From: Clostridiales bacterium
GTDB taxonomy: Bacteria > Bacillota > Clostridia > Oscillospirales > CAG-382
Length of the DNA: 64,000 nucleotides
Assembly (NCBI GenBank): GCA_003452915.1
Contig: DMMZ01000027.1
Coordinates: forward strand, 1-64,000
Direction: 5' to 3'
Shown: positions 39,989 to 50,142 of the stretch, one piece after another
How positions within the stretch are numbered: the stretch's first letter is position 1
Layout of the letters: the number at the start of each line of letters is the position of its first letter
Notes under the pieces: model-generated
Seen by the model: only the letters and a program-made list of their open reading frames with translations
Databases searched by the model: none
Told to the model about the DNA's origin: nothing
Translations under genes and position numbers: made by a program

Positions 39989-42487
39989 TTAATCTGAAGA
40001 CTCAACCATCTTAATAAATATTTCAGTAAATAAGGGATCAAAATACAATCCTGACTTTTCACGAATTGCTTTTATTGCTTCTTCTTTACTAATTGGTTCG
40101 AAATTTGAGCTGCCATACAATTTTCGTTCGTAATTCTCTGCCAGATTAATTATTCTTGAAAGCATTGGTATTTCTTCGCTCTTTAAACCCTTAGGATAAC
40201 CTGAACCATCCCAGCGTTCCTGATGCGAAAGTACGATTTCTGCCATGTCAATGGTACTGTCAAAAGAATTTAATATTCTATACCCGATAACAGGGTGCTT
40301 TTTTATTTCATTCCATTCTTCATCATTGATATTTACATTTTTGTTTAATAATTTAGGTTCCAACACAATTTTACCTATATCATGAAGATAGCCAGCTTCT
40401 CTTAATTTTCTGATCTCTACGTTGGAAAGATTCAGCATTTTTCCCATATTACCGCAAAGCTCACTCACATGAATAGAGTGTTCTTTTTCTCTGGGGTTGT
40501 TCTCGTGAAGTGTTTTAATAATTGTATCAATAGATTGGCTTTTAAAATTATCTCGTTCAATACTTTTTGCTTCATACATTTTTTCTTCAGCTCTATTCAA
40601 TACGCACAGGATACTTTGGGCTTCATCTTGTTTTGTATCAGTACCAATTGAAATACTGCCCCTTATTGCTTTAATCTGCACTTTTTTTAATTCATCTTTT
40701 ATCCTAAAAGCTATGTCTTGTGCTTCTGAGTAACTAGTTTGGGGTAAAAGTATTATAAACTCGTCCCCACCCCATCTGGCAATTATATCTCTATTTTTAC
40801 AAACATTACACATAACCTGAGCGGTGTTTTCTAAGAGTTTATCTCCATATGTATGCCCGAAAATATCATTGGTCAATTTTAATCCATTAACATCTCCCAT
40901 TATAATTGAAAGAGGCAGATTCTGCTTATTATCTAAACGGCGTAATTCATCCTCGAAAAATCTGCGGTTATATAATCCGGTTAAAGAATCATGAAAACTT
41001 AAATAATCGATTTTTTTCCTTTGCTCCATTTTATCTGTAACATCCCGAAAGACAAGAATAACGCCGACAGTTTCACCAGAGTCATCTTTAATGGGAGCTG
41101 CACTGTCTTCCAACGAATATTTTATTCCGTTTTTAGATGTAAGTATAGCGTGGTTTCCGAATTCCTGTACGTTATCAGTTTCAAAAACTTTCTGTATAGG
41201 ATCGTTTATTACCATTTCTTTGTTTTCGTCAGAAATATCAAATATTTCTTTATATTGTTTTCCAAGTGCTTGTGATAAAGTCCAACCGGTTAAATCCTCC
41301 GCAACTTTATTGAGCATATCGATATTTCCGTTTTTATCAACAACCAAAACACCATCACCGATTGAAAATAATGTCTGCAGATATTTATTTCGTTCAAAGG
41401 ATAATCTCTCTTGTTTTTCTCTTCTTTCTACAGCATTCCATACCCCGTTCATTAATAATATCATTTCGTATACATCATTATCATCATAGTCATTAATTTT
41501 ATTTGCAAGTCCTATCACTGCAAGAATTTTCTCATCAATTATAACCGGAATAGACATAAATTTACTCAGCGCAATATGACCTGCCGGATGACCTTTTTTA
41601 AGAGGATTAGGCTGTTTAAAATTATTTACTATTATTGGTTTACGTTGTCTGACAACCTCGCCCCAGATACCGGTTTTGTCTAAATGATAAGTGCTCTGTT
41701 TATCCATAACCTGGCATGCTTCCATAACACCTATTGTCCAGGAATTAAGGGTAAATTGTCTTTTTTCTTCGTCATACATATATATGTATCCATACTTACT
41801 TTCAGTTAATTCCAAAGCTTGATGCAATACATAATCAAGCTGTTCTTGTCTGCTTTTAAAATTACTGTTTAGAACATCAACAAGTATTTTATGACGGTAA
41901 AGTATTTTTTCTGTTTTTTTCAGTCTAATTCGTTCATCAGTTATATCCTTTAAATAAGCACCTACGCCGAATTTACCGTTTAGCATTTTTACAGGAAATT
42001 TTGTTATTTTATAAATGTAACCTTGCAATTCTGCTTCTTCAATAATTAATTTTCCGTTTTTTAAAACATCGAGATCTGTTTGCCTTTGGTGTTCTACCCT
42101 CTCATCATTTAAAAAAACAGTATCATCATGACCGATAATTTTTTCTGATTGAATTTTATAAACAGATTCAAACGCCTTGTTTATAAAGACGTATTTTAAA
42201 TTTTCGTCCTTTAAATAAACCAAACTATCTTCCGCATCACCGAATGTTTTCATTAAATTGTTAATGTTTATAATATTTTTATTTAAAATTTTTAATTTTT
42301 TATTATTCAATATTAAAATCAGCAATATAAAAATAAATAAGGCGAATATAATTATTATCTCAGTACCATGATCGTTAAATATATTTGTTATATTTATATC
42401 ATTTGTTACGTTTTTTGCACCTACAACAGTTGACATAGAGGATATAATTATGAAAAATATTATTACGTAAATAACTATTTTTGTCAT
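39989..42487 (-). CDS. PAS-GAF-PAS-GGDEF-HD-GYP signalling protein
   Basis: This 832-residue protein has two N-terminal membrane segments (about 5-22, 42-60), PAS (about 80-190), GAF (about 205-355), PAS (about 370-490), GGDEF (about 505-655, with intact RWGGDEF) and HD-GYP (about 665-830, with HDIGK and HQERWDGSGYPKGL). It could make c-di-GMP with the GGDEF domain and degrade it with HD-GYP, under input from the sensor domains. The inhibitory I-site is altered (KNRD, Lys in place of Arg). It follows a paralogue by 15 bp in one operon. Confidence 0.92.
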   Translation of the reverse strand: MTKIVIYVIIFFIIISSMSTVVGAKNVTNDINITNIFNDHGTEIIIIFALFIFILLILILNNKKLKILNKNIININNLMKTFGDAEDSLVYLKDENLKYVFINKAFESVYKIQSEKIIGHDDTVFLNDERVEHQRQTDLDVLKNGKLIIEEAELQGYIYKITKFPVKMLNGKFGVGAYLKDITDERIRLKKTEKILYRHKILVDVLNSNFKSRQEQLDYVLHQALELTESKYGYIYMYDEEKRQFTLNSWTIGVMEACQVMDKQSTYHLDKTGIWGEVVRQRKPIIVNNFKQPNPLKKGHPAGHIALSKFMSIPVIIDEKILAVIGLANKINDYDDNDVYEMILLMNGVWNAVERREKQERLSFERNKYLQTLFSIGDGVLVVDKNGNIDMLNKVAEDLTGWTLSQALGKQYKEIFDISDENKEMVINDPIQKVFETDNVQEFGNHAILTSKNGIKYSLEDSAAPIKDDSGETVGVILVFRDVTDKMEQRKKIDYLSFHDSLTGLYNRRFFEDELRRLDNKQNLPLSIIMGDVNGLKLTNDIFGHTYGDKLLENTAQVMCNVCKNRDIIARWGGDEFIILLPQTSYSEAQDIAFRIKDELKKVQIKAIRGSISIGTDTKQDEAQSILCVLNRAEEKMYEAKSIERDNFKSQSIDTIIKTLHENNPREKEHSIHVSELCGNMGKMLNLSNVEIRKLREAGYLHDIGKIVLEPKLLNKNVNINDEEWNEIKKHPVIGYRILNSFDSTIDMAEIVLSHQERWDGSGYPKGLKSEEIPMLSRIINLAENYERKLYGSSNFEPISKEEAIKAIREKSGLYFDPLFTEIFIKMVESSD

Positions 42488-42502
42488 ATTTTTATCTCCT
42501 TC

Positions 42503-45241
42503 CTAATTTGAAAAAGACTGTACACACATTATTTTTTCAAACGCTTCTACAATTTGAGGATCAAATTGTGTTCCTGCATTCTTTATAATTTCGTTAATCG
42601 CATCTTTTTCTGTCATTGCTTTACGATATACTCTGTCATTCGTCATAGCATCATAAGCATCCACAATTGAAAGAATTCTTGAAAGCAGTGGTATAGCCTC
42701 TCCCTTAAGTCTGTGAGGATAACCCTCTCCGTCCCAACGCTCATGGTGTGCAAGTATGTAATCTGCGATATGCTCCAATCCTGATGAAGCTTTAGCTATT
42801 CTATAACCAATTTCGGGATGCTTTTTCATGATGATCCATTCATCTTCGGTAAGTTTTCCCGGTTTGTTTAAAATTGCGTCATCAATTACCGCTTTACCAA
42901 TGTCATGAAGTACTGATAAAAGTTCTAATTCGCCAAGGGTTTTTTGTGGTAGATTTAACTTTTCACCTATTTTTTTAGACATAACAGAAAGTCTTTTTGC
43001 GTGTTCTTCTGTTTCCTGACTCTTTTCATAAACAGTTGCCATTATTGATGAAATAAGGTTACTATGGAAACTTTTGCTATTTAAAAGTTTTTGATTGCGT
43101 AAATATTCATCTGCCATTTTTGCTGTTTCTTCGATATTTACATTCGAATTATTTTTTGTGCAAAATCCGATCGAGAGATTGATTTCATATAATTTTATTT
43201 TATGATTCTCATTAAATACATCGCATTCCTTATTGATTAAATTAAACATTTTATATGCTTCTTCATTATTGGTGTTAGGCATAATTATAACAAACTCGTC
43301 ACCGCCGATTCTTGCTAAAACATCTTCCTTTCGACAGCATTTTTGTAGAATAATCGAGGTTTCTTTAATTAACTTGTCTCCTTCTGCATAACCAAAAGCA
43401 TCGTTTATAAGTCGTACACCGTTTATATCAGCGATTAAAATTGATATGGGAAGATAATATTCCTTATCTAACATTATTTTAATTTCTTCATAATATTTTC
43501 GATTGTAAAGCCCGGTTAGATAATCGTGGTATATTAAATAAACGAGATCATCTTGTGCTTTTTTTCTATCAGTTATATCACTCGCAAAACCAAGAAATTG
43601 GTTTTCTGTTAGCTTTACAGAATTGATTCTCCACCATCTGATTGTTCCGTTTTTATGTTTATATCTCAATTCTGTTTTCATAGAACCTGTTTTTAATAAA
43701 AACATAAAATTTTGTAAGGCTTCATGTAATGAATCTTTGAAAGTAATGTCTTTGATATTAGTATGCAAAAGCTCATCTTTACTATAACCCGTCATAGTAA
43801 TTGTAGCTTTGTTTACATCAATAAATTGTCCTTTTTCATTAACGACAAAAATTCCATCTGGTGCATTTTCAATATAGTTGCTATATTTTTTTTCACTTTC
43901 CAATAAATCGTTTTCAGTACGCTTACGATCAGTAACATCTCTGATATTACATTGAATTAATTTTTGACTTTTAACTAAATAAGCAATGCTGATAAATTCA
44001 ATGTTAATACTCTGTCCATTTGCTTTTTTTATGATCAAATCTTCAAAATAATTATAATCTTTCTGAAGTATTTCGAAGAAATCATTTAAGTCTTTTATTA
44101 TATCTTTTAACGCGTCGGTCTCCCAAATCAGTTTATTTATTAATTGTTCTTTTTTGTAACCTAATAAACTTGTTATAAATGGATTGATGTCTAGAATTAT
44201 ACCGGTTGTTGCGTCAAGAATTATTATTCCGTCTTTTGATGCTTCAAAAAGACGGCGATAACGCATTTCTGAAGTTATTAATGCTTCTTCAACTTTTTTA
44301 TGCTCGGTAATGTCACGAAGAATACAATGTGTTTGCTTAAAATCGCCATTATAATCAAGTCCGATTTTTCCGTCAAAGGAAATAGTTAGTATTGTCCCGT
44401 TTTTATGAAGCATTTCAAATTCACTATGTATTTTTCCTTGAGCTTTAATTAGAGAAAACCGTTTTATGAATCCTTCTTTACAAAACGGTGTAAGAAAATT
44501 TCCAAACCATTTACCGATTACCTCCTCACGTGTATAGCCGAGAGTATCAAGCCATTGTTGATTGACATCAATAAAATATCCGTTTATATCCAACGATTGA
44601 TATCCAAGCGGTGCTTTATTAAAAAGAAGCTGAAATCTTTCTTCGGATTCTTTTAATTGTTCTTGATAACGTCGACGTTCTTGTTGTCTAATTAATAATA
44701 AACTTAACAATATAGATGCTATCGGGTAAATTAATAAAACCGGTAAGGCAATTTCCTTTATAACTTTAAATCTATCAGGATGTAAAAGCATACAGGCTAA
44801 CATTGTAATATGTACTACTATACTCATTGTATAAATATTTAGCGAACGTAATTTCCTAGATTTAGGATAAAGCCATTTTCTCCATGCCAAACCAATTAAA
44901 GCGCTTGCAGCGATAACCGTAAGTCCCGGTATTGTACCGCTGCCGCCAACGATTATTCTATAAATAGCAGCCACTGTTGCTGTTATTATTGTAGGTATTG
45001 ATCCGAAAATTAAAGCTGTGACACTAATTAAAATAGATCTGGTATCAAAAACCAAACCCGGCTGCAGTTTAAATGGCATTAACATAATAGCTATGCAAAT
45101 AATTGATATAAGTATGCCATTAATTATAGGTTCGAATCGTTTATACTTAATAGGTAATAAATAACTAAACTCATAAATTACCGATAAAACCAATAACAGG
45201 GCAGCATTATTCACCAAAGCAGTCACTAAAGTCTGGTTCAT
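42503..45241 (-). CDS. 5TM-PAS3-GGDEF-HD-GYP signalling protein
   Basis: This 912-residue protein has an N-terminal LytS-type five-helix membrane region (about 8-190), three PAS domains (about 205-320, 325-445, 450-565), GGDEF (about 575-725, RIGGDEF intact, preceded by RKED as an RxxD inhibitory site five residues upstream) and HD-GYP (about 735-905, LHDIGKAVID and HHERWDGEGYPHRL). It is a bifunctional c-di-GMP enzyme candidate. c-di-GMP usually opposes motility, so it may control the flagellar genes. A good sigma-70-type promoter lies at 45293-45321. Confidence 0.93.
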   Translation of the reverse strand: MNQTLVTALVNNAALLLVLSVIYEFSYLLPIKYKRFEPIINGILISIICIAIMLMPFKLQPGLVFDTRSILISVTALIFGSIPTIITATVAAIYRIIVGGSGTIPGLTVIAASALIGLAWRKWLYPKSRKLRSLNIYTMSIVVHITMLACMLLHPDRFKVIKEIALPVLLIYPIASILLSLLLIRQQERRRYQEQLKESEERFQLLFNKAPLGYQSLDINGYFIDVNQQWLDTLGYTREEVIGKWFGNFLTPFCKEGFIKRFSLIKAQGKIHSEFEMLHKNGTILTISFDGKIGLDYNGDFKQTHCILRDITEHKKVEEALITSEMRYRRLFEASKDGIIILDATTGIILDINPFITSLLGYKKEQLINKLIWETDALKDIIKDLNDFFEILQKDYNYFEDLIIKKANGQSINIEFISIAYLVKSQKLIQCNIRDVTDRKRTENDLLESEKKYSNYIENAPDGIFVVNEKGQFIDVNKATITMTGYSKDELLHTNIKDITFKDSLHEALQNFMFLLKTGSMKTELRYKHKNGTIRWWRINSVKLTENQFLGFASDITDRKKAQDDLVYLIYHDYLTGLYNRKYYEEIKIMLDKEYYLPISILIADINGVRLINDAFGYAEGDKLIKETSIILQKCCRKEDVLARIGGDEFVIIMPNTNNEEAYKMFNLINKECDVFNENHKIKLYEINLSIGFCTKNNSNVNIEETAKMADEYLRNQKLLNSKSFHSNLISSIMATVYEKSQETEEHAKRLSVMSKKIGEKLNLPQKTLGELELLSVLHDIGKAVIDDAILNKPGKLTEDEWIIMKKHPEIGYRIAKASSGLEHIADYILAHHERWDGEGYPHRLKGEAIPLLSRILSIVDAYDAMTNDRVYRKAMTEKDAINEIIKNAGTQFDPQIVEAFEKIMCVQSFSN

Positions 45242-45292
45242 GTAAACTCCTCTTTCTATTATGTCATAACTATGTCAGATTAAATCATTTTT

Positions 45293-45321
45293 ACTATAAC
45301 ATAAAAAAACTTAAATTTCAA
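45293..45321 (-). promoter_or_regulatory. sigma-A-type promoter for the GGDEF/HD-GYP pair
   Basis: Minus-strand TTGAAA (45316-45321), 17-nt spacer, TATAGT (45293-45298). It lies 52 bp upstream of the ATG at 45241, with GAGGAG before the start codon. Confidence 0.75.
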
Positions 45322-45436
45322 CAAAATATGATATGATGTAATATTTTACTTTGTTATTTATATATAAAAGATATCAATATATTTATTAACAAATGATGAT
45401 TATTTCATTTTTATGTATAAGAATAATTCATAAAAT

Positions 45437-45478
45437 GAAATGCACAGCCCTAATCAAAGGAGTGTGCATTTCTTTTTT
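45437..45478 (+). terminator. terminator-like hairpin
   Basis: GAAATGCACA (45437-45446) pairs perfectly with TGTGCATTTC (45463-45472), followed by a T run. No intact gene precedes it on the plus strand, so it is probably left over from a lost gene. Confidence 0.65.
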
Positions 45479-45747
45479 GGAATTCGTTAGAATACTGATA
45501 ACTATTCAGATTTAATTCAAGGTTTAAATTTTAAAATAACTCAATAAATCAATGCTGTCTCATTGATAGTCAAGCTACATTTGTCAGAATCAAGAAAAGC
45601 CCTGACACCAAAAGGAAAGGTAATTTTTTGACTATAGTGACTTTTAATAGTTAGTCACCTTTAAGCTTACTGTCTATTTAAAAAATACTTAAGCTTCAAA
45701 GTAATAAAGTAAAATATGCTTGATAACTTTCTGGTATAATGATTTCA

Positions 45748-45827
45748 GATGGAAAAGAATCAGAAAAAGTAACCATAAAAAAATCAAGCATATCGTTATC
45801 GATAAAGAATTAGATATATTCGGTTAG
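45748..45827 (+). pseudogene. remnant of a gene end, probably pglZ of BREX
   Basis: The frame DGKESEKVTIKKSSISLS continues, after a one-base shift, as IDKELDIFG and stop. It ends 10 bp before the brxL-like ATG. In BREX type 1 loci pglZ immediately precedes brxL, so the position fits a pglZ 3' end. The resemblance to the PglZ C-terminus is from memory and weak by itself. Confidence 0.35.
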
Positions 45828-45834
45828 GAGAGTT

Positions 45835-46121
45835 ATGATGGAACTAAATGAAAAAGTACAAAGCGTATTTCAATATAAAGTAGTTAAAAAAGGTATATTA
45901 AACAGCTTAAAAAGCAGCATTAAACTACCTGTATATGTACTGGAGTTCTTATTTCTCAATATGCAGATAAAGATTTAAGTAATGAGGAGGTTGTTAATAA
46001 AGTTAAAGACATCCTAAATAAGCACTACATATTACCGTAAGATAAAATCAAAATTATAGATGCTAAAGTGCATGATAATGCCAACCATTATACCAACTAT
46101 AAGGCTTGTGATTATTGGTAG
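45835..46121 (+). pseudogene. brxL-like fragment (BREX Lon-like protease), frameshifted
   Basis: The frame after TAGGAG and ATG reads ELNEKVQSVFQYKVVKKGILN, then LPVYVLEF. A one-base shift is needed to continue ISQYADKDLSNEEVVNKVKD and ILNKHYILP, which then hits TAA, with DKIKIIDAKV beyond. This follows the N-terminus of BrxL (KVV.K, VPVYVLEYLL, QY, VK.IL..YV.PD). Only about 95 residues of a roughly 670-residue protein remain, with at least one frameshift and two stops. BrxL is part of the BREX anti-phage system. Confidence 0.6.
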
Positions 46122-46384
46122 AAAAGGGTTAAATAATCATCACCAAGATGGGATGAATTAGATATACAAAACATTCTTACTATAATAAAACTCGTATTGT
46201 ATGGATTATATGTTTTTAAATGTAGGAGTTTCAACCACACCACAAGTTCAATCGTTTTATTGAAAAAGATAAAGAACAATAAACTGTAATAAGAAACATC
46301 GTAAACGTTTATCTTTAGTAGAGATTGTTGCTACAAATTAATATTTTTTAGTTTTTAAAATTCTTGATTTTGCGTATAATTAAT

Positions 46385-46413
46385 TTGACGTTTACAAATG
46401 TTTATGTTATAAT
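46385..46413 (+). promoter_or_regulatory. sigma-A promoter of the riboflavin operon
   Basis: TTGACG (46385-46390), 17-nt spacer, TATAAT (46408-46413). It lies about 20 bp upstream of the FMN riboswitch, so transcription should begin just before the aptamer. Confidence 0.9.
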
Positions 46414-46433
46414 GTTATTTAATTTAATAGAAG

Positions 46434-46538
46434 TCTTCAGGGCAGGGTTAAATTCCCTACCGGTGGTATAGCCCACGAACCGAGAGGTATGATTTGGTGA
46501 AATTCCAAAGCCGACAGTATAGTCTGGATGAAAGAAGA
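46434..46538 (+). ncRNA. FMN riboswitch (RFN element)
   Basis: The conserved RFN blocks appear in order: TCTTCAGGGCAGGGT, AATTCCCTACCGGTGGT, GCCCACGA, GATTTGGTGAAATTCC, AAGCCGACAGT, AGTCTGGATG and a closing GAAAGAAGA. TCTTC at the 5' end pairs with GAAGA at the 3' end to form P1. When FMN is bound the downstream terminator (46577-46609) should form and switch off ribD-ribE-ribBA-ribH. Confidence 0.97.
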
Positions 46539-46576
46539 TAAATATATCAGCATTATTGCTTATATTGTAATCGTTG

Positions 46577-46609
46577 CTCTGAAATGTTTATTGCATTTCA
46601 GAGTTTTTT
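46577..46609 (+). terminator. riboswitch-controlled terminator
   Basis: CTCTGAAATG (46577-46586) pairs perfectly with CATTTCAGAG (46594-46603), followed by six T. It lies between the FMN aptamer and ribD, the standard expression platform. Confidence 0.92.
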
Positions 46610-46684
46610 ACAGTGATAATATATTTGTAAAAAGTGCTTTGAACATTTTGTTTAAGGCACTATATTTATTACAGGCGGTGTGAA

Positions 46685-47791
46685 ATGTCTAATATAGAGT
46701 ATATGAAAATAGCTATTGAAAATGCCAAAAAAGGGTGCGGTTATGTAAATCCGAACCCTATGGTTGGAGCTATTATTGTAAAAAACAAAAAAATAATCGG
46801 CTCTGGTTATCATGAAAAATATGGCGGTTTACATGCTGAAAGAAATGCTTTAGAGTCTTGTACATGCTCCCCACAAGGTGCAACGATGTATGTAACCTTA
46901 GAGCCTTGCTGTCATTATGGTAAAACTCCTCCTTGTACAGAGGCAATTATTAAAAACAGTATTAAAAGAGTTGTTATCGGCTCAAAAGATCCTAATCCTC
47001 TTGTAGCAGGAAAAGGGATAGAAGCTCTTATTCTAAACGGTATAGAAGTAATCACGGGTGTATGTGAAGAAGAATGCAATAAATTAAACGAAGTTTTTTT
47101 TTACTATATCAAGACGAAAACACCTTTTGTCGTTATGAAGTACGCTATGACCATTGATGGAAAAATTTCAACATATACAGGATGGTCAAGATGGATTACA
47201 GGTGAAAAAGCGAGAGAACATGTCCATCAATCGCGACATAGATATACTGCAATTATGATAGGAGTAAATACAGTAATATCCGATGATCCACTACTCACCT
47301 GCCGATTACAAAACGGTAAAAATCCTGTTAGAATTATCTGTGATACAAATTTACGAACACCACTTAATTCTAAAATTATAAAAACTGCAAACGATATTTC
47401 TACCTATATTGCCACTGCCTGCACTGATGTTGAAAAGCAAAAACAATTCATTAATTTTGGTTGCAAGCTTCTTATAATACCTAAAAAAGAAGAACATATT
47501 GATCTAAATGTCTTAATGTTGCGATTAGGCGAGCAAAATATAGATAGTGTTTTATTAGAGGGCGGATCAACTATAAATTACAGTGCATTGCAAGCTGGTA
47601 TCGTTAAAAAAGTACAATGTTATATTGCGCCAAAAATATTCGGAGGTAACACTGCAAAAACTCCCGTAGGAGGACTTGGTATTGAATTACCTGACAATGC
47701 ATTTTTGCTAAAGGATAAACAAATAATATTTTTGGATGATGATATTTTAATTGAAGGCGAGGTAATACAAAATGTTCACAGGTATAGTTGA
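46685..47791 (+). CDS. ribD: riboflavin biosynthesis protein RibD (deaminase/reductase)
   Basis: This 368-residue bifunctional enzyme has an N-terminal zinc deaminase domain (about 1-145; HAERNAL and PCCHYGKTPPCTE metal-binding motifs) and a C-terminal NADPH-dependent reductase (about 148-365; MKYAMTIDGKISTYTG, SRWITGEKAR). It carries out the second and third steps from GTP to riboflavin. It is the first gene of the operon under the FMN riboswitch. It overlaps ribE by 20 bases. Confidence 0.97.
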   Translation: MSNIEYMKIAIENAKKGCGYVNPNPMVGAIIVKNKKIIGSGYHEKYGGLHAERNALESCTCSPQGATMYVTLEPCCHYGKTPPCTEAIIKNSIKRVVIGSKDPNPLVAGKGIEALILNGIEVITGVCEEECNKLNEVFFYYIKTKTPFVVMKYAMTIDGKISTYTGWSRWITGEKAREHVHQSRHRYTAIMIGVNTVISDDPLLTCRLQNGKNPVRIICDTNLRTPLNSKIIKTANDISTYIATACTDVEKQKQFINFGCKLLIIPKKEEHIDLNVLMLRLGEQNIDSVLLEGGSTINYSALQAGIVKKVQCYIAPKIFGGNTAKTPVGGLGIELPDNAFLLKDKQIIFLDDDILIEGEVIQNVHRYS

Positions 47792-48419
47792 AGAAATAGG
47801 TAAAATTGTAACTATGAATAAAGGACGCAATTCCTCCGTCCTAACCATAAGTGGTAAAGTGATATTTGGAGATTTAAAAACCGGCGACAGTGTTGCTATA
47901 AACGGAGTTTGCTTGACAGTTACAAATCTTACAGGCAATACCTTCACAGCTGATGTAATGAACGAAACACTGAGCCGTAGTTCACTTGGAACTCTAAAAA
48001 TCGGGAGTTTTGTAAACATAGAAAGAGCAATGCCTTCAAACGGTCGTTTTGGTGGGCATATAGTGTCGGGACATATTGACGGAACGGGTACAATAATCAA
48101 AATTGAAAAGGACGATAATGCGATCTGGTATACAATAAGCGCTAAAAAAAACTTGTTAAAATATATTGTAGAAAAAGGATCGATTGCAATAGACGGTATC
48201 AGCCTTACAATAGCCAAAGTAACTAACGAAGACTTTAGTGTTTCTATAATACCTCATACCGCTAGAGAAACAATATTATCTAAAAAATCAGTACAGGATA
48301 TTGTTAATTTAGAAAATGATATTATTGGAAAATATGTTGAGAAATTAATTGGGGTTGATAATAAACAAAAATCCCAAAGCAAAATAACAAAGGAATTTCT
48401 TTTGAAATCAGGATATTAA
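47772..48419 (+). CDS. ribE: riboflavin synthase alpha subunit
   Basis: This 215-residue protein consists of two lumazine-binding repeats (about 1-95 and 97-195), each with the typical beginning (MFTGIVEEIGKI and FGGHIVSGHIDGTG). It dismutates two 6,7-dimethyl-8-ribityllumazine molecules to riboflavin. The start lies within the 3' end of ribD, implying coupling. Length is normal. Confidence 0.96.
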   Translation: MFTGIVEEIGKIVTMNKGRNSSVLTISGKVIFGDLKTGDSVAINGVCLTVTNLTGNTFTADVMNETLSRSSLGTLKIGSFVNIERAMPSNGRFGGHIVSGHIDGTGTIIKIEKDDNAIWYTISAKKNLLKYIVEKGSIAIDGISLTIAKVTNEDFSVSIIPHTARETILSKKSVQDIVNLENDIIGKYVEKLIGVDNKQKSQSKITKEFLLKSGY

Positions 48420-48434
48420 ATAAGGAGAAATAGT

Positions 48435-49634
48435 ATGTTTAAGTATAACACAATTGAAGAAGCATTGCAGGATCTACGGGAAGGCAGAATTATACTTGTT
48501 ACAGATGATGAGGGCAGAGAAAACGAAGGTGACTTTATCTGTGCGGCTCAGTTTGCCACAACCGAGAATGTAAATTTTATGGCTACTTATGGTAAAGGTC
48601 TTATCTGTATGCCAATGAGCGAAGAAATCGCAAAGAGGTTGCAGTTACCCCAAATGGTTTCTGAAAATACAGATAACCATTTAACTGCCTTTACCGTATC
48701 AATAGATCATATTAGTACTACCACAGGCATATCAGCTACCGAACGGTCTGTAACGGCATTAAAAAGTGTAGATGATGATGCAAAGCCGGAAGACTTTCGC
48801 CGCCCGGGGCATATGTTCCCTCTTTTATCCAAGAAAAATGGCGTTTTAGAGCGTGATGGACATACAGAAGCAACTGTTGATTCAATGCGGTTAGCTGGAT
48901 TAAAAGAATGTGGTCTTTGTTGTGAGATTATGAATGATGACGGTAAGATGATGAGAACGCCTGAGCTTATAGAATTAGCCATTAAATTTAATCTTAAATT
49001 TATAACAATAAAAGATTTACAAGCATACCGAAAGAAAAATGACCAGTTAGTAGAACAGATAGCGGTAACAAAGATGCCTACCAAATATGGTAATTTTAAT
49101 GCTTATGGATATATTAATACACTCAATGGCGAGCATCATGTTGCACTAGTAAAAGGCGAAATAGGAGATGGTAAAAATATACTCTGCCGTGTTCATTCAG
49201 AGTGCTTAACGGGAGATGCTTTTGGATCTGCTCGTTGTGACTGTGGCGAACAATTTGCTTCCGCTATGAAGCAAATTGAAAAAGAAGGTCGAGGAATATT
49301 ACTTTATATGCGTCAGGAGGGTCGTGGCATCGGGCTGATAAACAAGTTAAAGGCATATGCCTTACAGGATACAGGACTTGATACTGTACAAGCAAATATT
49401 GCTCTTGGGTTTAAGAATGATTTACGCGAATACTATATCGGTGCACAGATACTTAGAGACTTAGGTGTTAAATCATTAAGGCTGTTAACCAACAATCCGC
49501 AAAAGGTATATGGAATTTCCGACTTCGGTATAGATATTCTTGATAGATTACCTATACAGATGGACATCACGACACATGACGAATTTTATTTAAAAACAAA
49601 GCAGAATAAAATGGGACATATATTAAATTATTAA
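48435..49634 (+). CDS. ribBA: bifunctional DHBP synthase / GTP cyclohydrolase II
   Basis: This 399-residue fusion has an N-terminal 3,4-dihydroxy-2-butanone-4-phosphate synthase (about 1-200; [23 protein letters not shown]) and a C-terminal GTP cyclohydrolase II (about 205-399; zinc motif C-x10-C-x-C in [19 protein letters not shown]). It supplies both precursors of riboflavin. AAGGAG lies 8 nt before the ATG. It is the third gene of the operon. Confidence 0.97.
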   Translation: MFKYNTIEEALQDLREGRIILVTDDEGRENEGDFICAAQFATTENVNFMATYGKGLICMPMSEEIAKRLQLPQMVSENTDNHLTAFTVSIDHISTTTGISATERSVTALKSVDDDAKPEDFRRPGHMFPLLSKKNGVLERDGHTEATVDSMRLAGLKECGLCCEIMNDDGKMMRTPELIELAIKFNLKFITIKDLQAYRKKNDQLVEQIAVTKMPTKYGNFNAYGYINTLNGEHHVALVKGEIGDGKNILCRVHSECLTGDAFGSARCDCGEQFASAMKQIEKEGRGILLYMRQEGRGIGLINKLKAYALQDTGLDTVQANIALGFKNDLREYYIGAQILRDLGVKSLRLLTNNPQKVYGISDFGIDILDRLPIQMDITTHDEFYLKTKQNKMGHILNY

Positions 49635-49654
49635 ACAAAAGGGAGAATATTAAA

Positions 49655-50128
49655 ATGAAGACTTATGAAGGTAATTTTGTATCAAAAAACATTAAAGTTG
49701 GTATTATTGCTGCACGATTTAATGAATTTATCACAGCAAAATTGTTAGGTGGTGCATTAGATGCTTTGAAGCGCCACGAGGTTGAGGAAAAAAATATTGA
49801 CGTTGCATGGGTTCCCGGAGCATTTGAAATCCCGCTAATCGCCTCAAAAATGGCAAAAAGCGGAAAGTATGACGCTGTTATATGCTTAGGTGCCGTAATC
49901 CGAGGTAGCACCACTCATTATGATTATGTTTGTAGTGAAGTATCAAAGGGTATTGCGACTGTATCTTTAAATAGTGGCATCCCTGTTATGTTTGGCGTGC
50001 TTACTACCGAAAACATAGAACAGGCAATTGAACGTGCTGGCACCAAAGCTGGGAACAAAGGATTTGACAGTGCGGTTTCTGCCATTGAGATGGTAAATTT
50101 GATCCGTGATATTGAAGCGCAAAAATGA
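49655..50128 (+). CDS. ribH: 6,7-dimethyl-8-ribityllumazine synthase
   Basis: This 157-residue protein has the family motifs [29 protein letters not shown] and [13 protein letters not shown] with the catalytic His. It condenses the two riboflavin precursors and usually forms an icosahedral 60-mer. It is the last gene of the rib operon and converges with pdxR 14 bp away. No clear terminator is visible between the two stops. Confidence 0.97.
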   Translation: MKTYEGNFVSKNIKVGIIAARFNEFITAKLLGGALDALKRHEVEEKNIDVAWVPGAFEIPLIASKMAKSGKYDAVICLGAVIRGSTTHYDYVCSEVSKGIATVSLNSGIPVMFGVLTTENIEQAIERAGTKAGNKGFDSAVSAIEMVNLIRDIEAQK

Positions 50129-50142
50129 AGTAAATAATAATG

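Larger units (their letters stand above)
45242..46384. other. 1.1-kb decayed region with no intact gene
   Basis: Between the GGDEF gene and the rib promoter I find no intact reading frame. It contains a promoter for the minus-strand gene, a terminator-like hairpin (45437-45478) and fragments resembling the pglZ-brxL junction (45748-46121). Two stretches (45480-45740 and 46125-46380) I cannot identify; the second has short frames with many stops and may be further brxL or insertion-sequence debris. Confidence 0.6.

Noticed and set aside
45242..45480. c-di-GMP (GEMM) riboswitch upstream of the GGDEF genes
   Set aside because: None of the conserved GEMM aptamer blocks is present; only a sigma-A promoter and a terminator-like hairpin are seen.
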